Positions 9,887 to 19,600 of a DNA stretch of 64,000 nucleotides are shown piece after piece; position 1 is the stretch's first letter, and each line of letters opens with the position of its first letter. Location of the stretch: NCBI GenBank assembly GCA_947453205.1, contig CANGFT010000012.1, positions 1 through 64,000 of the forward strand, read 5' to 3'. The notes below the pieces were generated by a model. It was given only the letters and a program-made list of their open reading frames with translations, was not told the origin of the DNA and did no database searches. The position numbers and the translations under genes are program-made. Origin of the DNA: Beijerinckiaceae bacterium. GTDB taxonomy: Bacteria > Pseudomonadota > Alphaproteobacteria > Rhizobiales > Beijerinckiaceae.

Positions 9887-10753
9887 TCAGAGCGAACCCA
9901 TCTTCCCCGCGCGATAGTCGGCGATGGCCTGACGGATCTCGTCCTGCGTGTTCATGACGAAGGGACCATAGGCCGCCACGGGCTCGTCGATGGGCTCGCC
10001 GCCCAGCAGAAGCAGGATGGCGTCGTCGAGCGCCTCGACCTCGATCTCTTCGCCCGCATGGCTGAACATGACGAGGCGGGACGCCGCGATCTCGCGCTCG
10101 CCATTGAGCCGCACGCGGCCCTGCAGGACCGGCAGCAGCGCCGTGTCGCCCTCGCCAAGGGTGAGGGTGGTCTTGTCGCCGGCCTTCAGGCGCATGTCCC
10201 AGACCTGCACCGGCGTGAAGGTGCTGGCGGGGCCGCGCTGACCTGCGAATTCGCCGGCGATCACGCGCACGACGCCGCCGCCGACGCTGACTTCGGGAAT
10301 GCTCTTTCCTGGAATGTCCTGATACCGGGGCGTCGCGGATTTATCGCGGCTCGGCAGATTGACCCAGAGCTGGGACATGGAGACCACGCCGCCGCGCCTC
10401 GCCGCCGCCCGCGAATGAAACTCCTCATGCACGATGCCCGAGCCCGCCGTCATCCATTGCACCTCGCCCGGCCCGATGCAGCCGATGGCGCCGGTGGAGT
10501 CGCGATGCTCGACCTCGCCGTCATAGACGATGGTGACGGTCTCGAAGCCCTTGTGGGGATGGGGCCCGACGCCGGGCGGCGTGTCGGAGGGAGGGAACCG
10601 CGCAGGCGCCGCGTAATCAAGCATCAGGAAGGGGCTGATCTCCCGCTGGAAGGCGAGATCGGCGAAGAGCGGGCGCACGAAAAAACCATCCCCCACCCAG
10701 TGAGGCTGAGGCGATTCAATGACGCGGGTGATGGTCTTTTTCTGCGAGGACAT
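9887..10753 (-). CDS. Pirin family protein
   Basis: 288 aa bicupin protein. The N-terminal cupin carries the pirin metal site in [10 protein letters not shown] and the later His/Glu ([15 protein letters not shown]). Bacterial pirins include quercetin-2,3-dioxygenase-like enzymes and regulators that bind metabolic enzymes, and the sequence does not decide between these. It sits between the LhgO-like oxidase and the FAH-family hydrolase, all on the minus strand, in an organic-acid catabolic neighbourhood. Confidence 0.87.
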   Translation of the reverse strand: MSSQKKTITRVIESPQPHWVGDGFFVRPLFADLAFQREISPFLMLDYAAPARFPPSDTPPGVGPHPHKGFETVTIVYDGEVEHRDSTGAIGCIGPGEVQWMTAGSGIVHEEFHSRAAARRGGVVSMSQLWVNLPSRDKSATPRYQDIPGKSIPEVSVGGGVVRVIAGEFAGQRGPASTFTPVQVWDMRLKAGDKTTLTLGEGDTALLPVLQGRVRLNGEREIAASRLVMFSHAGEEIEVEALDDAILLLLGGEPIDEPVAAYGPFVMNTQDEIRQAIADYRAGKMGSL

Positions 10754-10807
10754 GGGCGCACCTTATGACAGAAACGGGCGGTCACGCCCTCGCAGATAGT
10801 GATTGGA

Positions 10808-11668
10808 TCAGGCTTCGTCCACGATGGGGTTGCGCAGCAGGCCGACCTTTTCGATCTCGACCTCCACCACATCGCCCTTCTTCATCCAGAGCTGGGGCTT
10901 GCGGCCATGGCCGACGCCGGCCGGCGTGCCCATGACGAGGAGATCGCCGGGCTCAAGCGTGATGCCCTTGGTGATGTAGACGAGCGTGTCGACCACATTG
11001 AAGGACATGTTCTTCGTATTGTCGGTCTGCACGGCCTGGCCGTTCAGGCGGCATTCGATCTTGAGGCCCGCGGCGCCGGGGGGCAGCTCATCCGAGCTGA
11101 CGAAGGCCGGGCCGAAGCTGCCGGACTTGTCGAAATTCTTGCCCATGGTCCACTGGATCGTGTGGCGCTGGAAATCGCGGATCGAGCCATCGTTGAAGAC
11201 CGAATAGCCCGCGACGCAATCAAGGGCGTTTTCAGCGGTCAGATGACGCGCGCTCTTGCCGATGATCGCGACAAGCTCAGCCTCATAGTCGAACTGAATG
11301 GAGGTCGTAGGGCGCACGAGGCCCGCGTCGGCGGGCACGAGCGAGGTCATGGCGCGCATGAAGAGGGTGGGATAGTCCGGCCGCTGGAACGGACCTTCGT
11401 TCACATGCTCGATATAATTGAGGCCAAGGCAGATGATCTTGCCGGGGGTCTCGACGGGCATGCGAAGGGTGACGGCGGACAGCTTCAGATGATGGGCCGC
11501 CGTGGCGCGGGCGCCGATGGCGGCGAGCGCGGAGAGGCCGGGGCCGCGCAGCACGGCGCCAAGCTCGCGCGGGGCGCTGGCGTCAACGGCGCAAAGGTCG
11601 ATGACGGCCTCGCCCTGCAAAATGCCAAGGCCCGGTCCGTCCACACGGTCGAAAGCGACGATTCTCAT
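10808..11668 (-). CDS. Fumarylacetoacetate hydrolase (FAH) family protein
   Basis: 286 aa. The C-terminal FAH fold (from about residue 70) is preceded by a short N-terminal domain. Metal ligands are visible in D-Y-E-A-E-L-V and in the G-L-N-Y-I-E-H region. The family includes acylpyruvases, 2-hydroxyhepta-2,4-diene-1,7-dioate isomerases, oxaloacetate decarboxylases and related C-C hydrolases acting on 2-keto acids. The length fits the FAHD1/HpaG-like forms, not true fumarylacetoacetase (a separate fahA is at 25426). Context between pirin and a Rieske dioxygenase suggests a lower aromatic-pathway step. Confidence 0.87.
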   Translation of the reverse strand: MRIVAFDRVDGPGLGILQGEAVIDLCAVDASAPRELGAVLRGPGLSALAAIGARATAAHHLKLSAVTLRMPVETPGKIICLGLNYIEHVNEGPFQRPDYPTLFMRAMTSLVPADAGLVRPTTSIQFDYEAELVAIIGKSARHLTAENALDCVAGYSVFNDGSIRDFQRHTIQWTMGKNFDKSGSFGPAFVSSDELPPGAAGLKIECRLNGQAVQTDNTKNMSFNVVDTLVYITKGITLEPGDLLVMGTPAGVGHGRKPQLWMKKGDVVEVEIEKVGLLRNPIVDEA

Positions 11669-11733
11669 TTGGGTTCCCTCACTTGGATGGAGTGAGGAAT
11701 AAACGGCGGGCGCGCAGGGTCAAGCCTTTCGCT

Positions 11734-13020
11734 TCATTCCGCCGCCGCCTTCGCCGCGCCCGGGTCGAAATCGCGCCAATCCGTGGACTTCGGCACCACA
11801 CGCTCCCATGAGGCCAGCTTCAGGCGCTCCGGCTCCGAAAGGCCAAGGGCCGGGGGCGTCTTGCCGGTGGCGATGAACTCGCGCAGGGCCTTCACCATCA
11901 CGCGGCGGAACTCGACGATCGCGAGATCGCTGGCGCCCAGCTTTTCATGGCTGCGGTCGGCGATGGCGCCCATGCTCTCCTGCATGGCGATGTCCTGATT
12001 GGGAAAGCCGCGGATGCCCGTGAAGCTGCCAAGCCGCATGGCCGAACGGTCCTGCCCGAAATTCACCGCGGCGTTGTGGATCTTGCGATAGGTCGGGTCG
12101 AGGTCGATGCCGAGCTGAGCGCCCGTGAACTTGCGCCAGGACTCCTGATCGACCCCCTCGCCCACATCGGTCCAGGCGGTGAGGTAGATGATGTTATGCG
12201 TATCATCCACCGGCACGCTCATCTGATGGACATTGTAGACGTTGTTGGGGGGGATCAGCACATTGAAGGGCGCGACGAAGAGGGTGACGCGGATATAGTC
12301 GCTGACGGCGGCGTTCTGGATGGGACGGCGGATCGCCGCGTAGCGGAAGCCGTAGTCGGTCTCCTGCGCCTGCAGGCGCGGCGACTTGTCCGTGCTGGGC
12401 CGCTGCCAGGCGGTGCCGGTCGCAGTGGAGCTGTTGACGCGGGCGGCGGGCATGTCGGTCGAATGAAGGCTCGAGGAATGGGCGGAGTCGATGGCGCCTT
12501 CGAGGCCCTGCGCCCAGTTGCAGTCGATCACGACCTTGAGATGGGCGATGCGCGTCGCGTCGGTGGGGGCGAAGATCGGACGCTGGAAGTCCGGCATATG
12601 CTCGGCAGGGCCCATATAGGTCCAGATGACCCCGCCGCATTCGCGCACGGGATAGGCGCGGTGCTTCACCTTCTCGCAGAGCGTGCTGCCCGCAGGCTCC
12701 GACGACATTTCGAGGCAATTGCCGTCAACATCGAATTTCCAGCCGTGATAGAGGCAGCGCAAGCCGCCTTCCTCATTGCGCCCGAAGAAAAGCGAGGCCT
12801 TCCGGTGCGGGCATTTTTCGGCGACGAGGCCGACCCGCCCGTCAGAATCGCGGAAGGCGACCAGGTTTTCGCCCAGCAGCCGCACACGCACCGGATCGCA
12901 GTCGGGCTCAGGGACTTCCTCGGCGAGGCAGGCCGGGAGCCAATAGCGGCGCATCATCTGGCCCATGGGCGCATCGCCCTCGACGCGGCAGAGCAGATCG
13001 TTTTCCTCAGGGGTGAGCAT
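11734..13020 (-). CDS. Rieske ring-hydroxylating oxygenase alpha subunit (phthalate 4,5-dioxygenase-like)
   Basis: 428 aa. The N-terminal Rieske [2Fe-2S] site is seen as C-P-H-R-K-A-S...C-L-Y-H-G-W-K. The mononuclear iron site follows as D-S-A-H-S-S-S-L-H around residue 178. Length and opening sequence resemble the phthalate 4,5-dioxygenase (Pht3/OphA2) and phenoxybenzoate dioxygenase group, which work with a single FMN/2Fe-2S reductase. No reductase gene is in the window. A gene resembling 4,5-dihydroxyphthalate decarboxylase (20167-21072) supports a phthalate-like substrate, but that remains inference. A terminator separates it from the upstream solute-binding protein gene. Confidence 0.85.
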   Translation of the reverse strand: MLTPEENDLLCRVEGDAPMGQMMRRYWLPACLAEEVPEPDCDPVRVRLLGENLVAFRDSDGRVGLVAEKCPHRKASLFFGRNEEGGLRCLYHGWKFDVDGNCLEMSSEPAGSTLCEKVKHRAYPVRECGGVIWTYMGPAEHMPDFQRPIFAPTDATRIAHLKVVIDCNWAQGLEGAIDSAHSSSLHSTDMPAARVNSSTATGTAWQRPSTDKSPRLQAQETDYGFRYAAIRRPIQNAAVSDYIRVTLFVAPFNVLIPPNNVYNVHQMSVPVDDTHNIIYLTAWTDVGEGVDQESWRKFTGAQLGIDLDPTYRKIHNAAVNFGQDRSAMRLGSFTGIRGFPNQDIAMQESMGAIADRSHEKLGASDLAIVEFRRVMVKALREFIATGKTPPALGLSEPERLKLASWERVVPKSTDWRDFDPGAAKAAAE

Positions 13021-13100
13021 GGCGTTCTCCCGCGATGACTTAGGTATCTAAAGTGATTTTATCGCTCGCGCCGATGGAAGTCGAGTGCGGCCCTCAAACG

Positions 13101-13123
13101 AAAAAACCCGGCCGGAGCCGGGC
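13101..13123 (-). terminator. Rho-independent terminator after the solute-binding protein gene
   Basis: On the minus strand a GC stem (CCCGGC, 4-nt loop, GCCGGG) is followed by six Ts. It begins about 25 bp past the stop at 13149 and ends before the Rieske gene start at 13020, so the solute-binding protein is probably a single-gene transcript. Confidence 0.75.
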
Positions 13124-13148
13124 TTTCCAGTCGCAAGGGCGAGGCCGT

Positions 13149-14189
13149 TCAGCGGCAGCCCTCGAGCTTGCTGTTGGCGTTCTCGATCGTGAAGGGGCCA
13201 AGCTTGGCGTGGGCCGCGTCCACATATTGATTGTTCACGAGCTGGTCGACGCTCAGCTCCTTCGTCGCCAGGCCCTCCTTGATGTAATATTTCTGCATGT
13301 CCAGCAGCACGGGAATGTTCATGCGGCCGTTGACGTTGCGGGCGGGCCAGGGCGTGTTGGCGATGATTTCAGGACGCTCTTCGAGGCCCGTGCGCACGAT
13401 GATGTCGATCACTTCCTGCCGGTTCTTGCCGCCGTGATAGGCCTGGCAATATTCACGCACGCCGCGCGAATAGGCGAGGTAGTAGCGCTCCATCAGATCC
13501 TTGTTCTTCGCCGCCCATTCGGTGTTCACCATGTTGACGGCTATGGTGAGGGGCTTGGGATCGGCGTAGTCATCGGGGTCGGCGAAGACCTTGGCGATGC
13601 CACGGTCCACATATTGGGTGGCCCAGGGCTGGATCACCAGCGCGGCGTCGATGGCCTTGTTGGTCAGGGCGACGCCCATGTTCACAAAGGACAGAACCTT
13701 GATGTCCACGTCCTTGATGCCGACGTTGTCCTTGCCGAGGATCTTGGCGACCTCATAGGTCGTGACGGCGCCCGGCCCATTGGAGGCGATGACCTTGCCC
13801 TTGAGGTCGCCGGGGGTCTTGATCGTTTCTGCGAGATCGGGACGGATCAGCAATTTATGGCTGAGGGGCGTCGACACGCGGTCGGAGACGATGGTGATCG
13901 GCAGGCCGCGCTCGATGGCGTTGAAATAGCCCACGGAGATGCCGCCTTCGATGATCTGCAGCTGGCCCTGCGCCAGCAGCGCCATCACATTGGCGGAGGA
14001 GTCGAGCTCCTCGATGGCGACCTTCACGCCAGCTTCCTTGAAATAGCCCTTCTCGATGGCGATCATCGTGGCGGCCGTGGCGAGCGCCTTGGCGATGCCG
14101 ACCTTCACGGTGACTTCCTGCGCGGCGAGATTCGTGGCGGCGCAGGCGAGGGCGATGAGGCCCGCTCCGGCTGATTTCAAAAGCGACAT
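13149..14189 (-). CDS. ABC transporter periplasmic substrate-binding protein (NitT/TauT, SsuA-like)
   Basis: 346 aa from the ATG at 14189. The open frame runs further upstream, but only from 14189 does the protein begin with a signal peptide (M-S-L-L-K-S-A-G-A-G, cleavage near A-A-Q), with a GGGGAAAG-like ribosome site ahead. The mature protein is a two-lobed type II binding protein of the sulfonate/nitrate/taurine/hydroxymethylpyrimidine family. It captures its ligand in the periplasm for an ABC importer. No permease or ATPase adjoins it and it has its own terminator. The orphan ATPase-permease pair at 37427-39057 is of the matching class and lacks a binding protein, so they may pair. The substrate is unknown. 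Confidence 0.88.
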   Translation of the reverse strand: MSLLKSAGAGLIALACAATNLAAQEVTVKVGIAKALATAATMIAIEKGYFKEAGVKVAIEELDSSANVMALLAQGQLQIIEGGISVGYFNAIERGLPITIVSDRVSTPLSHKLLIRPDLAETIKTPGDLKGKVIASNGPGAVTTYEVAKILGKDNVGIKDVDIKVLSFVNMGVALTNKAIDAALVIQPWATQYVDRGIAKVFADPDDYADPKPLTIAVNMVNTEWAAKNKDLMERYYLAYSRGVREYCQAYHGGKNRQEVIDIIVRTGLEERPEIIANTPWPARNVNGRMNIPVLLDMQKYYIKEGLATKELSVDQLVNNQYVDAAHAKLGPFTIENANSKLEGCR

Positions 14190-14271
14190 GGATCTTTCCC
14201 CATAGGCGCCGTTCTGGCGCGGTGCATGAATAACGACGCGGTCCGACGCGCACAAGACTCGGCGCCGGGCC

Positions 14272-15822
14272 TTACGAAGATGTGAGGATGTAGCGGCCTT
14301 CCGCGTCGCGCGTGTAGCCCACCGATTTGCGCAGACGGTCGAGCTCCCTGACGATCTCGCGCCCATCGCGGCTGCCCACCGCCGTCATGAGCTGCTCGAA
14401 GACCTTCGGCCCATCGCGCAGCGCCGCCTCCACCGATGGAAAGCGCTGGCCCTGATAGGTGGGCGCCGAAGGCACGCTGGCGTCGAGCCGGTTGGCCGAG
14501 CCGAAGGGCCAGGTGCAGTCAAAGCCCGCCTTCGAACCCTGATGAGAGCCGTTGAGCGAAGGGTCGAGCGGCATGGCGCGCAGGCCGTTCATGATGAGGA
14601 AGTCGCGATCGGCCTGGAAGCGGGTGGCGAGCGCCCAGTCCATCTGTTCGTCATTGGTGATGTCGATGTCGGGATCGACCACGAAGGCGTGCTTCACATT
14701 GGCGAGGGAGCCGAGCGCGGCGGCGATGGCGTTGCGCGCCTCACCGGGCACGCGCTGGCGGATGGCGATGCGGATGTTGAGAAGGCCGCCGCTGGAGGCC
14801 GCCGCATAGACCGCCACCGGCTCGCGCACCGCCGTCTCGAGCGCGCGCCAGACCGTGATCTCCGCCCGCAAGGCGGCGAGCTGCGCCGTGTCGGTGCGCG
14901 CCAGCGCCAGGCCGCTGATGCTCATGGTCTGGAACAGGGCGTCGCGGCGCTTTGTGATGGCCGTGAGATGGAAGACGGGGTTGCGCTTGAGGGCGCCGTA
15001 ATAGCCCAGAAACTCGCCATAGGGGCCCTCGGGCTCCACATGGCCGCGTTCATCGAGATAGCCTTCCAGCACCATTTCGGCGTCGGCGGGAACCATGATG
15101 TCGTTGGTGAAGCATTTGACCACCGGCAGCGCTGAATCGCGCAGCGAGGCGACGACGCCGATCTCATCCACAGGCAGGCGCATCATGGCCGCCACATAAT
15201 CGACGGGATGGGCGCCCACCACGAAGCTGACCGGCAGACGCTTGCCCTCGCGGGCGCAGGCCTCATAGATCGCCTTGAGGTCGCTGGGCGCCACGAGATC
15301 GGCGCCCGCCTCCTTCGGCCCACGCAGCATCAGGCGCCGGATGCCCACATTCGACAGGCCCGTGCGAGGATCCACCACATAGTCGATGGAGGAGGAGATG
15401 TAGGGGGCGCCGTCCATGCCGTGCTGGAGATGAACGGGCAGGCTCGTCAGATCCGCCTCATCGCCCGTGAGCACGACCTGCTGGCAGGGCGCCTCCGATT
15501 GGGAGACCTCAACGACGCGGGGCGGGTTGCGCAGACGCCGGAGAACCTCATTCATGACCTGCGCGGGCGCGACGCCGAATGCTCTGGCGATGCGCTCGCG
15601 GCTGCCGCAGACGCTGGCGACAAGCTCCTGCCCTTCGGGGCCGACATCCCTGAACAGAATGGCCTTGGGGTCGCCATCAACGATGCTGGCGATGTCCGCG
15701 AGATCGGTCTTGCCCTCGCGGATCTCGACTTCCTCGGCGGGCAGGCTCTCGATGAACCGACGCAGGCGGAAACGGTCGAAATCAGGGGCGCTGGCGTCCG
15801 TGCTCGTCTCGTTCTGTCCCAT
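14272..15822 (-). CDS. UbiD family (prFMN-dependent) decarboxylase
   Basis: 516 aa. UbiD enzymes reversibly decarboxylate aromatic or unsaturated acids using prenylated FMN. The C-terminal part of the family core is visible in E-G-P-Y-G-E-F-L-G-Y-Y-G, which carries one of the catalytic Glu residues, and in the L-N-I-R-I-A-I strand. Length is normal (about 490-520 aa). The family ranges from UbiD itself to vanillate, protocatechuate, phenylphosphate and phthaloyl-CoA decarboxylases. The location in an aromatic acid region, and not with ubi genes, suggests a catabolic role. No UbiX/PAD flavin prenyltransferase is in the window. It is divergent from the molybdenum hydroxylase gene. Confidence 0.85.
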   Translation of the reverse strand: MGQNETSTDASAPDFDRFRLRRFIESLPAEEVEIREGKTDLADIASIVDGDPKAILFRDVGPEGQELVASVCGSRERIARAFGVAPAQVMNEVLRRLRNPPRVVEVSQSEAPCQQVVLTGDEADLTSLPVHLQHGMDGAPYISSSIDYVVDPRTGLSNVGIRRLMLRGPKEAGADLVAPSDLKAIYEACAREGKRLPVSFVVGAHPVDYVAAMMRLPVDEIGVVASLRDSALPVVKCFTNDIMVPADAEMVLEGYLDERGHVEPEGPYGEFLGYYGALKRNPVFHLTAITKRRDALFQTMSISGLALARTDTAQLAALRAEITVWRALETAVREPVAVYAAASSGGLLNIRIAIRQRVPGEARNAIAAALGSLANVKHAFVVDPDIDITNDEQMDWALATRFQADRDFLIMNGLRAMPLDPSLNGSHQGSKAGFDCTWPFGSANRLDASVPSAPTYQGQRFPSVEAALRDGPKVFEQLMTAVGSRDGREIVRELDRLRKSVGYTRDAEGRYILTSS

Positions 15823-15931
15823 AGCCGTTTCCAGTCGCCATTCAATGTTATAGAACCAACCGGCTCGTCCATGGCCGTCGGAAAGGCGCTTATACAGTCG
15901 GCGAGCCCATGTGCAAACGGGGAGACGCCAG

Positions 15932-18310
15932 GTGGCGAGCGCGGATAAAAACAGCAGGGTGAACGACGGGCCATGGATCGGACGGCCCCTGCCACGATTC
16001 GAGGATCTGCGCCTGTTGCGCGGCGCGGGCCGCTATACCGACGACATTTCCCTGCCGGGCCAGGTTCACGCCGTCTTCGTGCGTTCGCCGCACGCCCACG
16101 CAGCCATCGCCTCCATCGACGCCAGCGCGGCGCTCGCCATGCCCGGCGTTCTCGCCGTGCTGACAGGCGACGATTATCTCGCCGCCGGTTTTGCGGGCTT
16201 TGCCCAGGGCGCCGTCTCGGCCGACGCTGTCGAATGGAAGCGCGGCGCCTTCATGGCGAGCCTTGGCCATATGGTCCATGACAAGCTGCATCTGCCCTTC
16301 GCCATCGGCAGGGCGCGTTTTCCCGGCGAGCCCGTCGCCATGGTGGTGGCGCAGACGCGCGAGCTTGCGCGCGACGCGGCCGAAGCGGTGCATGTGGCCT
16401 ATGATGTTCTGCCCGCCGTGGTCGACGGGCTCGAAGCGCTGGCGCCGGGCGCGCCGCAACTGTGGGACGATGTGCCCGGCAATCTCGCCCTTGACGCGGA
16501 TGTGAACGACCGCAGCGGCGTCGCCGAGGCCTTCGCCAGCGCGGCCCATATTGTCGAGCAGAGCTTCCGCAGCCAGCGCACCGTGACCGCGCAGATGGAG
16601 CCGCGTTCGGCGCTTGGCGAATATGACGCGGCGACCGACAAATATGTTCTGACCTCCGGCTGCCAGGGCGCCCATCGCATGAGGACGGGGATCTGCGCGG
16701 CGATGAAGCTTGCGCCTGATCGTCTGCGCGTGATCGTGCCCGACACCGGCGGGGGCTTTGGCACGCGCACCAACAGCTACGCCGAACAACTCGGCGTGCT
16801 CTGGGCGGCGAAAGTCGTGGGCCGTCCGGTGAAATGGACCGGCGACCGCAGCGAATGTTTCCTCACGGATTATCAGGGCCGCGACAGCGTCACCCATGCG
16901 CGGCTCGCCTTCGACGCGAATGGGCGGATCCTCGCCTATGACGTGGAGATCGTCAGCAACATCGGCGCCCATATGGTCACCTATACGCCGCTGCATAATG
17001 GCTGGCGGGTGGGCACCACGGTCTATGACATCCCCAGGGCCGGGGTGCGCCTGCTCGGGGCCATGAGCAACACCGTTCCCATCGCCCCCTATCGCGGCGC
17101 GGGACGGCCCGAGGCGACGCTGGTGCTGGAGCGCCTCCTCGACATGGCGGCGGCGGACATGGGGATCGACCGTGTGGAGCTGCGTCGCCGCAACATGATC
17201 CCCCGCTCGGCCCTGCCGTACCGGACGGCCTCGGGCCTGACCTATGACAGCGGCGATTTCCTGGGCAATCTGGACAAGGCGCTGGAGCTTGGGGACTGGC
17301 AGGGTTTCGAGGCCCGCCGCAAGGACGCCCTGTCACGCGGCAAGATCGCAGGCCTTGGCCTTGCGAACTACATCGAAACGCCCGTCGGCGCGCCCCATGA
17401 GCGCGTGGAGATCGCCATTCGCCCCGAGGGGCATGTGGAGCTTGTGGTCGGCACGCAGTCCACGGGTCAGGGCCATGAGACGAGCTTTGCGCAGGTGGTC
17501 GCCGACCTCGTGGGCGTGACGCCCTGGGATGTGAAGCTCATCTATGGCGACACGGCGCTGGTGGAGTCCGGCGGCGGCACCCATTCGGATCGCTCCATGC
17601 GCCTCGCCGGCGCCCTCATGTCCGAGGCGAGCGACGCGGTGATCGCCCAGGGCAAGCTCATCGCCGCCGCGCTGATGGAGGCTCCCCCCTCCGAGGTCGC
17701 TTTCGAGGATGGCTTCTTCCAATGCGCGCGCAACAACCAGCGCTTCGATATTTTCGACCTCGCCCGGGCGGCGGCCACGAATGAATCCCTGCCGGAAGAG
17801 CTGCGCGCGCCGCTTGCGGCGAAAAAGACCCTCAATGGACGCATCCCGGCCCATCCCACGGGCTGCGCCGTCTGCGAGGTCGAGATCGACCCCGAGACCG
17901 GCGAGGTCGAGATGACCCGCTACGCGACGATCGACGATGCGGGCCAGCCCGTGAACCCACTGATCCTGCACGGGCAGGTCTATGGCGGCGTCGTGCAGGG
18001 CGCGGGGCCGGCGCTGGGCGAAGGCGTCGCTTATGACCGCGATTCCGGGCAGGTGCTGACCGGCAGCTTCATGGATTACGCCATGCCGCGCGCCTCCCAG
18101 TTCCCCACCTTCCTGGTCGGCATGACCGAGGACTCCACACGCGGCAATCCCCTGCGCATCAAGGGCGGCGGCGAGGGCGGCACGACGCCGGCCTCCGCGG
18201 TGGTGATGAACGCGGTGCTCCATGCGCTGGCGCCTTTGGGCGTGCGCCATCTCGACATGCCCGCAAGCGCCGAGCGCGTCTGGGCGGCGATCCATAAGCA
18301 GAAGGCCTGA
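15932..18310 (+). CDS. Xanthine dehydrogenase family molybdenum-binding large subunit (CoxL form II-like), orphan
   Basis: 792 aa. Molybdopterin-cytosine-dinucleotide hydroxylase large chain. Features: an aldehyde oxidase a/b hammerhead N-terminus, G-G-G-F-G-T-R near 270, the loop A-P-Y-R-G-A-G-R (form II type, not the AYXCSFR loop of true CO dehydrogenase), and the catalytic Glu in G-G-G-E-G-G-T-T. These enzymes hydroxylate aldehydes or N-heterocycles with water. They normally need FAD (CoxM) and 2Fe-2S (CoxS) subunits, which are absent nearby. I chose GTG 15932, which has GGGGAGA 6-7 nt ahead; an in-frame GTG at 15911 is the alternative. Confidence 0.87.
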   Translation: MASADKNSRVNDGPWIGRPLPRFEDLRLLRGAGRYTDDISLPGQVHAVFVRSPHAHAAIASIDASAALAMPGVLAVLTGDDYLAAGFAGFAQGAVSADAVEWKRGAFMASLGHMVHDKLHLPFAIGRARFPGEPVAMVVAQTRELARDAAEAVHVAYDVLPAVVDGLEALAPGAPQLWDDVPGNLALDADVNDRSGVAEAFASAAHIVEQSFRSQRTVTAQMEPRSALGEYDAATDKYVLTSGCQGAHRMRTGICAAMKLAPDRLRVIVPDTGGGFGTRTNSYAEQLGVLWAAKVVGRPVKWTGDRSECFLTDYQGRDSVTHARLAFDANGRILAYDVEIVSNIGAHMVTYTPLHNGWRVGTTVYDIPRAGVRLLGAMSNTVPIAPYRGAGRPEATLVLERLLDMAAADMGIDRVELRRRNMIPRSALPYRTASGLTYDSGDFLGNLDKALELGDWQGFEARRKDALSRGKIAGLGLANYIETPVGAPHERVEIAIRPEGHVELVVGTQSTGQGHETSFAQVVADLVGVTPWDVKLIYGDTALVESGGGTHSDRSMRLAGALMSEASDAVIAQGKLIAAALMEAPPSEVAFEDGFFQCARNNQRFDIFDLARAAATNESLPEELRAPLAAKKTLNGRIPAHPTGCAVCEVEIDPETGEVEMTRYATIDDAGQPVNPLILHGQVYGGVVQGAGPALGEGVAYDRDSGQVLTGSFMDYAMPRASQFPTFLVGMTEDSTRGNPLRIKGGGEGGTTPASAVVMNAVLHALAPLGVRHLDMPASAERVWAAIHKQKA

Positions 18311-18380
18311 AGGGCGGCGATTGCCGGACCTTGAGCGCCATGGTAGCGAAACTTCACTTATCCAACGCGGGTTTGAACAC

Positions 18381-19547
18381 ATGAAGCGCAGCACGAACCG
18401 CATCCTCACCACCCATGTCGGCAGCCTCATCCGGCCCGAGCCCCTGCGCGCCTTCATCCGCGCCCGCCAGACGCGCCAGCCCTATGACGAAGCCGCCTAC
18501 AAGGCCTGCCTCGCCGCCAGCGTGAAGGAGGTCCTCGCCCAGCAGAAGGCGAGCGGCGTCGATGTGCCCAGCGACGGCGAGTTCGGCAAGTCGATCAGCT
18601 GGTCGCAATATGCGCTCACTCGCCTCAGCGGTTTCGAGCGCCGCCCATTCAATGGCGTGAACCCTTTCGCGACCGGCGCCGACCGCACCCGTTTCGCAGC
18701 CTTCTACGCCGAGATGGATTCGCGCGATCCGCCGAACACCAACGCCGAATCGGTCTGCACCGGGCCGATCACCTATACGGGCCAGGCCGAGCTGCAGCTC
18801 GACATCGACAATTTCAAGGCCGCGCTCGCGGGCATGGACTTCACCGACGCCTTCCTGCCGGTGGCCGCCATCTCCAGCGTGATCCCCGACCGCAAGAACG
18901 AATTCTATAAAACCGACGAGGACTGCACCCTCGCCCTCGCCGAGGCCATCCGCACGGAATACAAGGCGATCACGGACGCAGGGATCGTGGTGCAGCTCGA
19001 CGACGCGCGCGCCGCCGTCACCTATGACCGCATGGTGCCGCCCAAGAGCTTCCATGATTACATGGCCTGGCTCGAGCGCATGGTCGAGATCATCAACCAT
19101 TCGCTGGAAGGCGTGCCGCAGGATATGGTGCGCTACCATGTGTGCTGGGGCAGCTGGCCGGGCCCGCACACCACCGACATTCCCCTGCGCGAAATCGTCC
19201 ACCAGATCCTCAAGATCAAGGCGGGCGCCTTTGTGATCGAGGGCGCGAACCCGCGTCACGAACACGAGTGGAAGGTCTGGAAGGACGTGAAGCTGCCGAA
19301 GGATTCGGTGCTCATCCCCGGCGTCATCAGCCACGCGACCAATGTGGTGGAGCATCCCGAACTCGTCGCCGAGCGCATCATCCGCTACGCGGAGCTCGTG
19401 GGGCGCGAGAATGTGATCGCGGGCACCGACTGCGGCTTCGCCCAGGGACCGCTGCTGCAGCGCGTGCACGAGTCCATCGTCTGGGCGAAGTTCGACGCGC
19501 TGCGCGATGGCGCGGCGCTGGCGACGAAAGCGCTTTGGGGCAAGTAA
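18381..19547 (+). CDS. Cobalamin-independent methionine synthase-like (MetE C-terminal domain) protein
   Basis: 388 aa, a single TIM-barrel corresponding to the catalytic half of MetE. The zinc-site pattern is present: H and C in Y-H-V-C-W-G, the Glu in F-V-I-E-G-A-N, and the distal Cys in G-T-D-C-G-F. Stand-alone versions of this fold include archaeal methionine synthases and epoxyalkane:coenzyme M transferases, so the likely chemistry is Zn-activated thiol alkylation, but the substrates are unknown. The ATG at 18381 follows the molybdenum hydroxylase by about 70 bp on the same strand. The open frame extends upstream, but the conserved start H-V-G-S-L-I-R-P lies just after this ATG. Confidence 0.85.
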   Translation: MKRSTNRILTTHVGSLIRPEPLRAFIRARQTRQPYDEAAYKACLAASVKEVLAQQKASGVDVPSDGEFGKSISWSQYALTRLSGFERRPFNGVNPFATGADRTRFAAFYAEMDSRDPPNTNAESVCTGPITYTGQAELQLDIDNFKAALAGMDFTDAFLPVAAISSVIPDRKNEFYKTDEDCTLALAEAIRTEYKAITDAGIVVQLDDARAAVTYDRMVPPKSFHDYMAWLERMVEIINHSLEGVPQDMVRYHVCWGSWPGPHTTDIPLREIVHQILKIKAGAFVIEGANPRHEHEWKVWKDVKLPKDSVLIPGVISHATNVVEHPELVAERIIRYAELVGRENVIAGTDCGFAQGPLLQRVHESIVWAKFDALRDGAALATKALWGK

Positions 19548-19554
19548 GCCGTGG

Positions 19555-19600
19555 CGCATGCAGGCTGGACTCATGGCCCAGCCTGCTGCGTTTCTCTATT
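19555..19600 (+). terminator. Hairpin terminator between convergent genes
   Basis: A 9-bp perfect stem (GCAGGCTGG / CCAGCCTGC, 9-nt loop) is extended by a further CGCA/TGCG pairing and followed by a T-rich run (TTTCTCTATT). It lies just past the stop of the MetE-like gene and before the end of the convergent cupin gene. Confidence 0.6.

Noticed and set aside
15932-18310. Carbon monoxide dehydrogenase CoxL
   Set aside because: The active-site loop is A-P-Y-R-G-A-G-R (form II type), not the AYXCSFR loop of true CO dehydrogenase, and coxM/coxS are missing.
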